Shown here in pieces: positions 19,989 to 32,001 of a stretch of 64,000 bases of DNA. The first letter of the stretch is position 1. The number at the start of each line of letters is the position of its first letter. The DNA comes from Nosema muscidifuracis (lineage: Eukaryota; Microsporidia; Nosematidae), in contig JAIOKI010000015.1 of the NCBI GenBank assembly GCA_028335825.1, forward strand, positions 395,696-459,695. The letters are read 5' to 3'. The position numbers and the translations under genes were made by a program. The notes under the pieces were generated by a model. The model made no database searches and was not told the origin of the DNA. It saw only the letters and a program-made list of their open reading frames with translations.

Positions 19989-20681
19989 TTATTTTTTATT
20001 AAAATTGAAATTTTTAACCATGAAGAGTATATAACCTAAAGCTTCGTATACCACAGTAATAATTATCTCTCCATCTTTAGAAATTATCAGAGAAGTTTCA
20101 TTTAAGGAATTGAGCACCCTATTATTTATATTAAGCTCATAAAATCTTTTCAATAAATTCGATTTTGCAAAATGTTTCTTTCCATTAAACAAGCAATTCA
20201 TAAAGTAAATATTGCAAAACTCAACAAATTTTTTTGTGTTTCCATTTAGTTTTGTTATAGACTGTATATCTATATCCTTAATTGCTTCTGAAATAGTTTT
20301 AAGTTTTGGATTTGTAAATGTATTTTTATAGATTTCAATCAGAATTTTTTCAAATATTTTGAAATCATTTTCATCCATATTAAAGTATTTCGGTTTATCG
20401 ATTACCGAATTATAACTATCGACAGCATTAATAAAACCATGGAGTGATTGATTAAAGAAATCCTCCGATCTGACTTCATTTCCAGTAAGAAGTTTGTAAC
20501 TTTTATTAATTTTTTCATTAATATTTGTATAAACATTTCCATTATAATAACTTTTATCTTCTTGTCTTATAGCAAATAAACGTTCTTTGTTGCTTTTTGG
20601 CCTAATTTCATTGTACCAACGTTCTAGTCTATTAATACATACTACTAATGAAAAACTAATTAAAAATAATATAAGTTTCAT
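19989..20681 (-). CDS. Hypothetical secreted protein
   Basis: 230 residues with a clear N-terminal signal peptide (MKLILFLISFSLVVCINRLE, cleavage likely near residue 16-18). The mature part is helical and basic, with no Cys pairs beyond a C/C pair near 155-163, and no recognised domain. Start context is TTACCGTTATG, a CC rather than a full CCC block. It stands alone between long AT-rich spacers. Lineage-specific secreted proteins of this size are common in microsporidia and may act on the host cell. No function can be assigned. Confidence 0.75.
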   Translation of the reverse strand: MKLILFLISFSLVVCINRLERWYNEIRPKSNKERLFAIRQEDKSYYNGNVYTNINEKINKSYKLLTGNEVRSEDFFNQSLHGFINAVDSYNSVIDKPKYFNMDENDFKIFEKILIEIYKNTFTNPKLKTISEAIKDIDIQSITKLNGNTKKFVEFCNIYFMNCLFNGKKHFAKSNLLKRFYELNINNRVLNSLNETSLIISKDGEIIITVVYEALGYILFMVKNFNFNKK

Positions 20682-23295
20682 AACGGTAACAATTTCTTTA
20701 TTAAATATAATTTTTTAAAAAAAATCAATAATCACAAAAATTATCAAGTATCAAGTAGTTGTTCCTTTTTGTTAAAGGATAATCCTAATATATCTGATTT
20801 TAAAATATTTCCTAAAAGTATTATCTATTTTATTTTGATTTAATACATTTGAAGATATTAGATTGTTTTGTATTTGATACATTTATTTGTTTGTTTTGAT
20901 AAATACATTCTAGTTGTTGGACTAAAAGTATATAAAATAAATAATGTGTTTGAATTCCACAAAAGCCTGAGATTCGAATTAATTTTATATTTGCATATTA
21001 TTACATCTAGATTTACTAAATTAAATATAAAAATAATTTATGATTATTAAACAAATAACACCATTCTTCTAAATATTAACGTCATTATAAGTCATATGAA
21101 ATGTAGGAAGATTAATTTAAAATAAATTAATTAAGAAATTAAATATTTGATCTTTTTTTGATTAATTATATAAAAATATAAATTAAAACATAAAAGGAGA
21201 GATTAGATTTATTAAAAATTTACTTTAAAAATCATTAATACTTTTGTTAAACTGAGATTTTAAAGAGGTCTGTTAAAATCTTACTTTTAGACTTATAATA
21301 ATGAATAACAATTTTTATTTTTTAAGCTATTTTTAAGAATTAAAAATTATTTTTTATTTGTTATTATTGTAGCCTTATGTAATAAAAAATTATTAATAGA
21401 TTTGAAACTTTTAAAAAATCAACAAATTACTCATTCGAATTCCAAACTGTTTTTATTTAAGAAGTTCAGTTATTTGAATAGAATATGATAATTTGTTGAA
21501 GATTTTTATAATTGAGCACTATTTTAGCAAATTTTTGAGGTTGGGATGTCTTATAAATATTATAATTTTTTTTCTTTTTTATATATTAATGTTACTATTC
21601 AACCTTTTTTTCCTATAAAAAACTTATAAGTTTTTTTGTTATTAAATTTTATCTTTTATATATATGGATTTCGATACATTGATTGTGGGCTTAATTACTT
21701 TTTCTCATCTATGGTTTCATCATTTTCATTAACAAAGAATTTTCTTAATGACTTTTTTTCTTATCTTTAATAAAATCCTTATTCGTTTGATGAATTATGT
21801 ATTGTTATAGAATTGATGTTTTCATCACTAAATTAATTTTATTGTTTTATACAAAAGCAAAATATTTGAAAATACAATTATAATTATTTACAAATATTAA
21901 TTAAATATTTAAAGGATAAATTATTATTTGTTATAGTTAATAGTACATTTAAATCATTATATTTATTTAAATAATCTAAATATAATATTTCCGACATAAT
22001 CATAATTCATTTTTTAAAATATTAAATTAATTGATATATTTTAGAATGAATATTAGATAATATTTTAATGAAGCCGTTAATTATTATAATTTTTTTAGTC
22101 TTTATCTTTTGTGAAAATAAAATGTTTTATGTTTTTATTTGACATTATTAAATTAAAAGTAAAAAATTTACTATAAATAAAAAAAATGAAATTTTAATAG
22201 TAGAGGTTGAAGTAACGTATTAGTATTTCTTTAGAAAGTTGATGTAAAAAATAATAAACTTTACGTTTTGGGCTACCAAGTTTTTTATATTGGTCATGAA
22301 AGCAAAATTTTTCTTTTTGTTATAACTTGGAATGAAATAACAACGAGGTAAAACAAAAGTACAGAAAGTGCTTGGTATAATTCCTAAATTTAAATTTTCA
22401 TAAAATATATCACTCTGAGTAAGATTCTTAGAGTATCTCGTTGGAATACAGATGCGGAAAAGATCTACCGGAGGAAGTTGAAACGAGAGACATGAATATG
22501 TATTTGAAACTATAAAAAGATGATATCAAGCCTAACCCCATAAACATTTTATATTTGTTTATTGTATAAGTGACACAATGTAGTGATAATTTATGAAAAA
22601 ATATATTGCTGGTAAATTACTTTTCAAAAGGAATTTGTAACTATAAAAAACATTTTCCAATGAGTTTAGAAAAATCTTTTTAGATATGGTTAACATAATA
22701 TTTTGAAGTAATCTCTATCTAAGCGCGTTTAAATAATGAAGAAAAATTGGTTTTTTATATTTCTAGGTTAAAATTTTTGTTGAGTTGGCTCAAAATTTTT
22801 TGAATAGTTGATGATTAAAAATATGCAAATCTCAGATATAAAAAGATAAGATTTAAGATTTGAATTTTAAATACGTCATTCAGTTTTTATTTAGTAATCT
22901 TTTGCATCTTTAATCGACGTCTTACAAACGTGGTACAAATCATATTTATAAAAAAAATAATATTTATTTATTGACTCATGTATGTCACCATTTGTTTGTC
23001 TTCTACTTGACTACGACAGTTGAATTTTTATAAATATTCTGAGATATTAGTTAATTAAATTTCACGATTAAGAAGTGATGACTAATATAATAATGTGTAC
23101 TGTAGTACACTATAATTAAAAGTTTAAGAACTCTGCAAAAAAATAAAATTTTCATGTTGAATTTATAAAGTTTAGTATTACTAAAAGACCAATAAATAAT
23201 GCTAACTTCAAAATATTAAAAGTGATTTCGAAAACTTGAAACCAAAATTTAGATGAATTAAACATTTCTTAAAAAATAATCGAAATATAAACTAT
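20682..23295. other. 2.6-kb gene-poor spacer with scattered remnants
   Basis: Mostly AT-rich sequence. At 22068-22142 there is a 24-codon frame beginning MKPLIIIIFLVFIFC, which looks like an orphan signal peptide. At about 22250-22500 base composition rises and short protein-like runs appear (plus strand: RGKTKVQKVLGIIPKFKFS; then SKILRVSRWNTDAEKIYRRK at about 22420-22480). These may be remnants of a gene or element. No intact gene was found. Confidence 0.4.
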
Positions 23296-24921
23296 TTAAT
23301 TAATGATATTAATTAATTCTTCCTTTATAGGAAAAGATTGTAAATTTTCAATCTGTTCTAGTTTTTCATTTTCTTTCGATTTAAAATAAAAATTATAATT
23401 GCTATATATTAGTGGTGAACGTTTGTTCAAATGACTTAACATATCTAAGATAGCAGTTTGTTCATATTGGAGTATGTATGTAACATCCTCTATATCTTTC
23501 AAAACATGCCTGAAAATATTAAAAGCTGAATTTTCATCTTTAGGCAAATGTAATTTATATAATATTTCGTCATATAGCTTTTTCCAACGAAATTCATCAG
23601 ATTTGTAGTCATCCGATAAATATACCTCGTTAAGTATTTTTGCAAACAAAATCATCAAATAGTTGGAATAGTTGAATTGAGAGTTGGGTCTGAATTGAAG
23701 GAATCTATTTTTAATTATTTTTTCGAATAGATTTCTGTACGTAATTTCCAACGCATCTTTTTTCAATTGATCTTCATTTAAGCTTTGAATAGCAAAGTTT
23801 AGATTCATAATATTTTCAAACTCATCTTTTGTAATTATATTGAGGTTTCTAACTATATGATAGAATATTATAGAATATGATGAGTAATGTGAGTCCATGA
23901 TCTTATTTACAATTAATAATTTCATATCATCCGTCATCGAATAATAAAGTAGACTTACTGACAGCAAATCATCGTTTTTTAAAGATAATGAAAAAGTAAA
24001 GAAATCTGTTATCTCTTCAAACATTTTTTCAGTAATATTTCTGTTGAGGAACTCGCATGACGAATAAATGCAATTATCAATAATTATATAGCTTTCATAA
24101 ACAATGTATATAAAGTTCAAATCAAAAACGTAAGGAGTTGTTATGTTTTTATTTTCATTCATTGATGTGTTCTTAATAAAATTTTCGTGAAATTCTGTGT
24201 TATTGTAATTAAAACTGTAGTATGAAAATTTAAAGTTTCTAAAAAGTTCTTCCAATAAATTTTCATCAGTCAATTTCGAAAATTTAAAGTCTTTCAGAAA
24301 ATTTATAAAGTAGTATTTAAAGCTAATCTCTTCGTAATTTATGTTGAAAAAATATAAACAATTTTTTCGTTTAAATATACAATTGATGATTATATCATCA
24401 TCTCTACAAATAATCTCAGATGATCCTAAATTATTCTCAAAAGAATAAAATAATAAATCACTATTTCTTATTATTCGTATTTTGTGATTCTTATGATATT
24501 TTTTAAGTTCTTCTATAAAGATATCAATTACTTTTCTTTGAACTTTCGAGTTAGAACATGCAGATAAATTATAAAGTATGTTGTAGTCAATAACTCTATC
24601 TTTGAAGTTTTTATCAAGAAATTCTTTTATGGAGCATTCGCTGTTATTTTTATCTTTTATAATAACATTATTCTGTAATTCTAGATTGAATTTGAATTCT
24701 ATGTTTTTTATTATAGAATGCTCTTCTCTGTCAATAAGTCTTTCTCTCCATATAGACATAGGAGCAACAAATTCAATATTGATTAATAAGTTTTTTTTAT
24801 TTAGATCAATGACTTCAAATTCTTTTTTGTTGTACTTTTGAATTATTGTATCTTGTATGTTTTCATAAAGTTTTAGATACGTTAGAGATGCTAACAAATT
24901 AGATATATGCAAAAAAATCAT
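23296..24921 (-). CDS. Secreted protein, ~540-residue paralogous family (member A)
   Basis: 541 residues. The hydrophobic N-terminus MIFLHISNLLASLTYLKLYE is a likely signal peptide. CCC is immediately upstream of the ATG (GGG at 24922-24924). The rest is helical, rich in Lys, Asn, Ile and aromatic residues, with scattered Cys. Order and spacing of several blocks match the 542-residue protein at 56820-58448: LYFF...YYFINFLKDFKF here against LYFF...FRYYYI...FVKNFNF there, and NLNIITKDEFENI against SLAIITKSQFRDY. Identity is low (about a quarter by eye). No known domain. Secretion is inferred from the N-terminus only; a host-directed effector or a spore wall role are both possible. Confidence 0.75.
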   Translation of the reverse strand: MIFLHISNLLASLTYLKLYENIQDTIIQKYNKKEFEVIDLNKKNLLINIEFVAPMSIWRERLIDREEHSIIKNIEFKFNLELQNNVIIKDKNNSECSIKEFLDKNFKDRVIDYNILYNLSACSNSKVQRKVIDIFIEELKKYHKNHKIRIIRNSDLLFYSFENNLGSSEIICRDDDIIINCIFKRKNCLYFFNINYEEISFKYYFINFLKDFKFSKLTDENLLEELFRNFKFSYYSFNYNNTEFHENFIKNTSMNENKNITTPYVFDLNFIYIVYESYIIIDNCIYSSCEFLNRNITEKMFEEITDFFTFSLSLKNDDLLSVSLLYYSMTDDMKLLIVNKIMDSHYSSYSIIFYHIVRNLNIITKDEFENIMNLNFAIQSLNEDQLKKDALEITYRNLFEKIIKNRFLQFRPNSQFNYSNYLMILFAKILNEVYLSDDYKSDEFRWKKLYDEILYKLHLPKDENSAFNIFRHVLKDIEDVTYILQYEQTAILDMLSHLNKRSPLIYSNYNFYFKSKENEKLEQIENLQSFPIKEELINIIN

Positions 24922-25052
24922 GGGTAATTAATTTTATTTTTTTTTAAATCAATTAATGAAAATACAATTTAAAAATAATCATAAATTAAAATTTAAAGTA
25001 TTTAATTAAAAATTGTTATTTTTGAATACTTAATACAAGTAATTTCAATATG

Positions 25053-25242
25053 TTTATTTTATAAAAAATTAATTTTAAAATGATTTGTTTTTTTAGTATT
25101 ATTATAAAAAAAGTTTTTAAAAGAAAAAAATTATGTATTTATGATTAAGACATAAATATTTATTACTATATAAAAAATTTTGTATTTTTGTAATATTTTT
25201 TAAAACAAATCATTTTAAAATTAAATTTTTGTAAAATAAATA
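25053..25242. repeat. Inverted repeat, arms about 40 bp, 190 bp overall (MITE-like)
   Basis: The left arm TTTATTTTATAAAAAATTAA continuing TTTTAAAATGATTTGTTTTT (25053-25092) is the near-perfect reverse complement of 25200-25242. About 105 bp of AT-rich DNA lies between. Complementarity extends a few bases further out, with no clear target-site duplication. It may be a small non-autonomous DNA transposon or a cruciform-forming palindrome; no transposase is associated. Confidence 0.65.
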
Positions 25243-26071
25243 TTAAATTAACTCTGAAAAAAATAATATTTTAGATCATTAGAAAGTCTTTATATTAATA
25301 TGTAGAAAATAATATTTTTGATGTTTTCTAAAAATCTATTTTAATATATATAAGTTAATGTTATATAATATAAATAATTAATTATCATAAAATTACATCA
25401 GAGTTTTAATTTTATGAATAGTTTATTTTTGAATAAATTTTTTAAATCATACATTTTTAAATTAGTTGTTATATTTGTAATTAATTTATTTAGATTAACT
25501 TAATAAATATAAAAATTAATATTTGAAACATCAATGTTACAACTCATTTTTATTTATAGTAATTCTAAATATTGTAGAATATAAAGAAATGACAAAATAA
25601 GAAATTAAAACTTTAACTAAAATGTCTCAATAAATTTTCTAGATACTAATATAAAACATTCTTAAAGGTCAAATATTTACATCGTAGAAATTAATTTTTC
25701 ACAATGTTCAATGAAATTACTTTAAACAAGATTACAATTACGATTTAAGTATGTTCAAGTTGATTGAAATTTTTTTTGAAATTTATAAAATCCACCAGAA
25801 AAAAACTCTTTTTAGTTTTAAATAGCTTTTTTTGTCTTTAAAATGCAATCACTTATTATCAAATAAAATTATTTTTTGTTATTATCATTTATAAAATAAT
25901 AACTATAACAGTATTATTAATTTAAAAATTTGATTAAAACAGAAAGCCACTTAGTGTAGGAAATTTTAAGAAACGAAAAAGTAGAATTACTAAAAATATA
26001 AAAATACAATATATTAACTGTTAAATTGTAGTTATTTATAAGATTATAAAGAAAATAAAAATCATAAAACT

Positions 26072-26365
26072 ATGAATAATCAGTCAAGAAAATATGATTT
26101 ATCAGCCAAAGAAATAAAGGATGCTAACAAAAATAAAATCAAAATAATTCTTTTTACAATGGTATGTGACGTATTGGTAGCTACTAATATTAAATTATGT
26201 GAGTAGCGTTGGATTATATATCTCAACACAGACATTAATTCAGAAAAGAGTGTTTAAACACTTGCGAAAGTAGTTCTTTTGACCATCAATAAGAAAAAAT
26301 AAAATGATAAATTGTTATTGAGTATATGCTTTGATGTTAACAATAGATATCGCTTATTTATTTAG
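26072..26365 (+). pseudogene. Coding relic, 98 codons, family unknown
   Basis: Begins with an ATG and 44 codons of good protein (MNNQSRKYDLSAKEIKDANK ... FTMVCDVLVATNIKLCE). After a stop it continues in the same frame with RWIIYLNTDINSEKSV, TLAKVVLLTINKKK and NDKLLLSICFDVNNRYRLFI. Three internal stops, no frame change. The 44-codon upstream part alone might still be translated. Family not recognised. Confidence 0.5.
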
Positions 26366-27494
26366 AAATACTTAAAAGAATAATTATCTTAAAAAAATTT
26401 TGTTTTGATCTTATAGATCTAAAATGCGACTTCACATAAAAAGCGTTTTAAACTTCAAAATTAGATGCTTTATTTTATTCTATTATATTATTAAACCCCA
26501 ATTATTTCAAGCACTAATATTAAATATTATGAGAAGATCTTCTACTAGTAAATCATAGTACCTTTCTTATATTAGATTATATAAGTTGCTCGATTTTTCA
26601 TATATGTGTCTAAATTTTCTAATTTACTATCATTAATGATCTCAATAATTTCAATATTTGATTTAAGATTAATAGTTTTGAATAAGTATTCAATTTATTT
26701 TTTTATAAAATTCTCATTTTTTGTTATGTCATAAGATAATGTAAAATTAATCCGTCTAAAAAATTATTTTTTATGTATTATAGAATAATAAAAAAACTCA
26801 TCAATTTTTTTAATATCTCAGATCACTGTTTAAACTTAGAAAATATTTGTAGACTGATATAGATTTCAATTAGATTTTCTAAAACATTTCTCTTTAATTT
26901 TTTATCAGTAGTATTTCTAAAAGAGCATAACTAAAAACTATAACTTTGTCGATTAGTAGAACTAAAATTCTTTTGTAAGACCAATATCATCCTCTTATAT
27001 TTAAAGTTAAATTCAATTATTTTTTTGATCTAAAATTATATAATCTAACATCTTTTATACCTAATATTGAATTTTCGAGAATTATATTTGTCAACCTGAA
27101 TTATCAAATTGTTTTTATCATATTTTAAATTATAAGTTACAATTTTATTTTGCTTTAAAGTTTTACTACCAAATAAATATGATTGTATCTGTAGAAACAT
27201 AAAAGCATGCTCAAGTCTAATTTGTCTTATTAGATTGATACTATACATATTTAAATTTATTAATATCAAATTTTTTATATAATACTTAAATAGACTGTTT
27301 TTAGTCAAAATTAAACAAACAAAGTTTAATTAAAAGAAATGTTAAGCCAATATTACACTAATAATACTTTACAAAAAGATTTACTATGAGTAAAAGAATT
27401 AACAAATATACACATAGGTTGATAAAATAAATAATTATTATATATTGTGTTTATTAATTATAATTGGTGGTTAATATTATACAAATAAATAACA

Positions 27495-29935
27495 CTTTTT
27501 AATAAATATAGAACTAAAAATCATTAATTAAAGAATTTTATTATCTTCTAATATCTTTATTACACCTTGCATTGTCATGTTTGACATAAATTTAATTGCT
27601 ATATTGTTGTAGTAATGGTTATTCAATATTAAATCATATACGAAGTAATAATCTTTTGTTTGATTTTCATTTATCAAATTTAAAAATAGTCCATGAATTT
27701 CTATATTTTCTCTTAATAAATCATTTGATTCTTCTATATAATAATCTGAAAATAATTTTGTAATTTTTGTCTGTTTATATCTTAAAACATCTTTTAAATC
27801 TATAATCAACTGATAATTACAACATGTAAGCAAATATGATAATCTATCTATTAACAAATTCTTATAACAATTCTTTATATAATAAATCTTTTTTTTATAA
27901 TATATTACTATATGAAGTAACAGTCTAATTAAACAGTTTATACTTTTTTTACTTGTAAGAATATCGAAAAAACATTTGTAAAGTACTATCTTGTCTAGAG
28001 ATTCATCAATATTATTTATACTTTCTATAATAAATGAAATTAATGTTTTTTTAGATATTTTCTTCTTAATCATTTCTTGATAAACATCCTTTGTTATTCT
28101 ATTTAAGACCAAGACATTATATTCACTGAATGAACAAATATATAAACTAAATTTGGATATTGAATTTCTAATTATTTTATATAATTCGTTTTTACCATCA
28201 AAGTTACAGAACCGTATTAGATTAAATTTACTAAAATCAAATTCTTTCATAAACTTCATATATTTAAATACTTGATCGATATTGTCATAAATATCATCAG
28301 TATTATCAAATCCATCAATATGGAAAGTTTTTGGTAAAAGCATTTGTTTCTTCATGAAGTTTAATAATATATCTTTATAAACTTCATAAGAATTATTCTT
28401 AGTGTTTATTAAAATCAATAAATATTTTAACTGAGATTTTACATGTTCCATATCATTATTAAACATGCATATAGTCTTATTGAACTTAAAAAATTCGTCT
28501 ATTGTAATAATTTTTGTGTTATCATAATTAGCAGCATTTTCTGAGTAATTCTCATAAGATTCATTTGTTAAAGTAACAGAATTATTACAATCAGAATTGC
28601 TATCTAGTTTTGGATCAAGATTGTCAATATACGTATTTAAAGATAAAAAATCATCATAAATTTTCCAACTTTCTAATGCTCCATATCGTATTTGTGAACA
28701 ATTTTCATAATGATTTATTTTATCAGTCATAAAATCAGATTCATCTAGACATCCTAAATCAACTGGTATATAATCTTTGCTCGGAAGGATCTCTTTTATC
28801 ATACACATCTCATCAGAATAATTTTCAGTACCAAATATTATTAAAAAATATAGAGTTGTCAAATACATTATGGATCTAAATTATACAAATTTATTTAATT
28901 TTTTTAATTAATCATTTAATAAAAATATATTAATTTCTGTCAATATAAAATTCTAAAAGCTTTCAATTTATTACAGAAAAAACATTGATACATTACTTTG
29001 TTTTACTACGTGTAATTTTATTTAAATATATTTAATTAAATTTTCATTTATTGTAATGATAAAACAATTTTTCAATTAATGATAAGCTTTTCTAATATAC
29101 AATTTATAAAATTAATTTTCAAATACAATAATAATAAATTAAAACTTTAATTAATTTTTATTAATCTTATAAAATACCAATGAATGTTCTCAAATAAATA
29201 ATTTTAATTGATAAACACAATAATATACAAAATCATATTCTTTATATAAATTAGGATGATATAATAACAAATTTAAAATCTGTATTGATTTAGATCAAAT
29301 TGGAAAACATAAACACAAAATATGACGTTAAAATCAGAAAATATAAAATAATATTTTTGTGACTATTAGCTTATTTAATGAACATAGAGGATGGTTAATT
29401 TATCATTTAAATAAAAAAATAATTAAAATATTATTTATGTAAATAAATACGTTGATGTTACATAAATCAGTATTTTTTTAAAACTATTTATTTATTTGAT
29501 AAACAAAATTTCTTTCATTTCATATTGATATTTTTATTAATTTTCAAAGTCTTTTATTTTTTATCAAAGTTTTCAATTCACAAGTTATAAAAATAAATAA
29601 ATCACTATTTAATAAGTTTCTGCATTATTTGTGTTAATAATTTTATCTATTAATCTAAGTTATTATATTTAATGTATTTTGATTATTAAAAAAATACTGA
29701 AAAATTATTTTATGATCAATCTGATTATTGAAATAATAATTTTAAATTCGAAGTTATTGAAGAACTATTTATTTATAATAAATAATATTCTAATATAGAT
29801 TGTTTTTAAGTTTAATTCTAAAAATAAGATAAATTATTGATTTAAACATTTAATTTACATTATCTTTAATAAAACAAATTAATATTTGCTTTATAAAATG
29901 CATAAAAAGAAATTATAGAAATACTAATTTTAACT
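27495..29935. repeat. Segmental duplication, copy 1 (partner 53262-55556)
   Basis: The 446-aa gene, about 30 bp of 3' flank and about 1 kb of 5' flank are all recognisable in the second copy. Anchors shared in order include AATAAATATAGAACT, the coding region, CATTATGGATCTAAA at the start codon, TTTTCATxTATTGTAATGA, GATATAATAACAAATTTA, AAACATAAACACA, AAATAAATAC and TTCTAAAAATAAGATxxAT. Small indels differ throughout, so the event is not recent. Confidence 0.85.
27528..28868 (-). CDS. Secreted protein of the IKEILPSKDYIP pair (copy 1, intact)
   Basis: 446 residues with a hydrophobic start (MYLTTLYFLIIFGTENYSDE) acting as a probable signal peptide. Conserved with its paralogue: IKEILPSKDYIPVDLG, LDESDFMTDK, LSLNTYIDNL and PKLD near the N-terminus, then helical Leu/Ile/Lys/Asn-rich sequence. 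Identity to the 53.5-kb copy is roughly 70% over the first ~85 residues by eye. Start context is AGATCCATAATG, a CC. No recognised domain. The conserved acidic N-terminal block just after the signal peptide may be the functional or sorting element. This is the complete member of the pair. Confidence 0.8.
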   Translation of the reverse strand: MYLTTLYFLIIFGTENYSDEMCMIKEILPSKDYIPVDLGCLDESDFMTDKINHYENCSQIRYGALESWKIYDDFLSLNTYIDNLDPKLDSNSDCNNSVTLTNESYENYSENAANYDNTKIITIDEFFKFNKTICMFNNDMEHVKSQLKYLLILINTKNNSYEVYKDILLNFMKKQMLLPKTFHIDGFDNTDDIYDNIDQVFKYMKFMKEFDFSKFNLIRFCNFDGKNELYKIIRNSISKFSLYICSFSEYNVLVLNRITKDVYQEMIKKKISKKTLISFIIESINNIDESLDKIVLYKCFFDILTSKKSINCLIRLLLHIVIYYKKKIYYIKNCYKNLLIDRLSYLLTCCNYQLIIDLKDVLRYKQTKITKLFSDYYIEESNDLLRENIEIHGLFLNLINENQTKDYYFVYDLILNNHYYNNIAIKFMSNMTMQGVIKILEDNKIL

Positions 29936-31185
29936 CTTTTTGCTTTACTTTTAAAAGTTATAAATGTAATTAAATATTTTTATCTAAGAATAATAGAATA
30001 CTTATAAAGTAGTGTTATTGTTTTAAAGATGTAATTTTACTAAATTTAGACCTTAAACTCTTTTTAGAGGTTTTTCGAAATATGTCGAATGTTTTAATGA
30101 AAAGAATAAATTAAACAATAAAACTACATAATGTTAAATTTAGTTTTAATGTTGTAATTATATTTTAATTGAGTCCAGTTCAATAGTTCTCTATTTTTAT
30201 TGATTAATTATATTATATAAATAAAATGATGATATAATTCTTTTAAAGTATATTATTATTAAGAATGGTTTATATAAATTAATTTTTTATTTAATTTAAA
30301 TTTAATTAACAATTTATAATTTTTCATTACGATAGATTCTATCTTAAATAAGTTACAAAAATAGTTAGCTGAATATTTTATAATTTAAATCTGACATAAT
30401 ATTAATTATTTTAGTCTGTATATCATTTTCATTTAGATGTCTAAGCTAAACAAGTTTTATTAATTTTGAGACAATTTTATACTTCATTATTGCATTTTAT
30501 TACAAATTAAGTGATATATTTTGTAAACAATAGAATATGAAAATTATTTTATAAAATATTGTATTCGACTTATATTTATTAATCTATAAATAAATAATAA
30601 ATAATTGACTTAATTAAATACTGTATTCTGATACTAACAAAATAAAATAATTATTTATTAAACAAAATTTAAGTAAAATTTACAAATATAAAATATGAGT
30701 TTTAATAAACTTGATATCAATTTTAGAAATAAATTTTATTAAATTATTAATTCAATAGAGGAATATTTAATCTAACTTAATTTATGATCTTAATTTATTT
30801 CATAAAAAAATCAATCAAAATACTTAACTGATGTATAAGAAGATTAAAAATAATTAATTTTTTAATGATCTAAAAGAAAAAGGCAGATGTTTAATCTAAG
30901 ATATTAATATTTATTTTAATTTAATCAATGATAATGATAAATTAGTCAATTAATAGAGGATCATTTTTCAGTTTTCTTACTATCAAATTAGAGATGAATT
31001 TAATAAAATACTTTTTTGGTAATCATGTATATAAATTTAATGATTTAATTTACAAGAAAATAGATGAATTTAAATAGTTTATAATATATAAATTGTTATT
31101 AACAAATAATTTATCACTAATATAATCATTTTTAATTAACATATTACATTAAAAAGATATAAAAATTGAATATTCATCCCTTAGA
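28869..31185. other. 2.3-kb AT-rich spacer
   Basis: The first kilobase belongs to the segmental duplication (to about 29935). From 29936 to 31185 the sequence is extremely AT-rich and low in complexity. I see no gene, relic, tRNA or clear repeat there. Confidence 0.5.
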
Positions 31186-32001
31186 ATGAATAACGATGAG
31201 GTTGTAAATGATGTAGATTATTTGAATAAAATTTTAGAATTTGAGAAATGGAAAGATGAAAATATGAAAAATTACAAAGACTTATGCAGATCAATTGATG
31301 ATAAACTTATCGAAGATACTCCTGAATTAAGAAAAACCCTTGATAATTATCCAAAATGTATAGTTCAATTAACAAGACGAATATGCAACTGTGATCAAGG
31401 TTGTCTTAAAAGCTTTCTTAAAAATGTTAATTTTGATACTACATGTCATAATGTTACCCTTGATAATCTAATAAATGACGAAAAGCATTTACAATGTGAT
31501 ATGTTCAACATAAGAGTTGTAGATGGTATTATGCATGATATTGATGATTCAGATTTACTTGATGATACGAGGGAAAAAATACAAAAATCTGTTTATGGTT
31601 TATGTCTGAATCATAAAAAAAGTTTTAACAATCTTAAATGTGCTGCTTATGAATTAAAAGATAATTGTGGTGATGATGAAGAATGTTTAAACATAAGATT
31701 TAATCCAGTATTAATAAAAGGATGTGTAAATCCCAATTTTAATAATCAAATCAACAAAATTGAAGAAATAGTAGGATTTCCTACTTTTAATATGGCTTTT
31801 AAAGATTTACAGGGTATAAAAAGATTACCTAGATCAAGTGGTGATTATATTTCACAAGATAATAATACTGAGTTAATTTATTCTACTGGACTTTGTGTTT
31901 CTGCATTGGTTATTTCTATATTTGGATTTATGGTTTTTAAACTATTTAAGAAAAATTCTAAAAAAGATACTAAGCAAGATGAATTAAATAATGATGTTTA
32001 A
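31186..32001 (+). CDS. Cys-containing protein with a C-terminal membrane anchor
   Basis: 271 residues. No signal peptide. An acidic helical N-terminal region is followed by a Cys-bearing part (RRICNCDQGC at about 65-74, a later CGDDEEC, more than ten Cys overall). One strong transmembrane segment lies near the end (GLCVSALVISIFGFMVFKLF, about 235-254) with a basic cytosolic-type tail KKNSKKDTKQD. CCC at 31178-31180 supports the start. Topology could be tail-anchored with the N-terminus in the cytosol, though many Cys suggest an extracytosolic domain delivered by an internal signal-anchor. No known family; likely lineage-specific. Confidence 0.78.
   Translation: MNNDEVVNDVDYLNKILEFEKWKDENMKNYKDLCRSIDDKLIEDTPELRKTLDNYPKCIVQLTRRICNCDQGCLKSFLKNVNFDTTCHNVTLDNLINDEKHLQCDMFNIRVVDGIMHDIDDSDLLDDTREKIQKSVYGLCLNHKKSFNNLKCAAYELKDNCGDDEECLNIRFNPVLIKGCVNPNFNNQINKIEEIVGFPTFNMAFKDLQGIKRLPRSSGDYISQDNNTELIYSTGLCVSALVISIFGFMVFKLFKKNSKKDTKQDELNNDV

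Larger units (their letters stand above)
24922..27527. other. 2.6-kb spacer: inverted repeat plus coding relics
   Basis: Contains the inverted repeat at 25053-25242 and a plus-strand relic at 26072-26365, both listed separately. Around 26500-27308 the minus strand has short runs of Ile/Asn/Leu-rich protein, including an 87-codon frame (27045-27308) with a TTG but no ATG at its start. This may be another decayed secreted-protein gene but is not convincing. Confidence 0.35.

Noticed and set aside
20868-21050. 60-codon plus-strand frame
   Set aside because: No ATG or CCC/GGG signal at a sensible place, and composition like translated AT-rich spacer.
22068-22142. 24-codon frame beginning with a signal-peptide-like sequence
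   Set aside because: Hydrophobic starts arise easily in AT-rich DNA and nothing protein-like follows; noted only within the spacer entry.
27045-27308. 87-codon minus-strand frame
   Set aside because: Opens with TTG rather than ATG and no start signal is near. At best a fragment of a decayed gene; not called separately.
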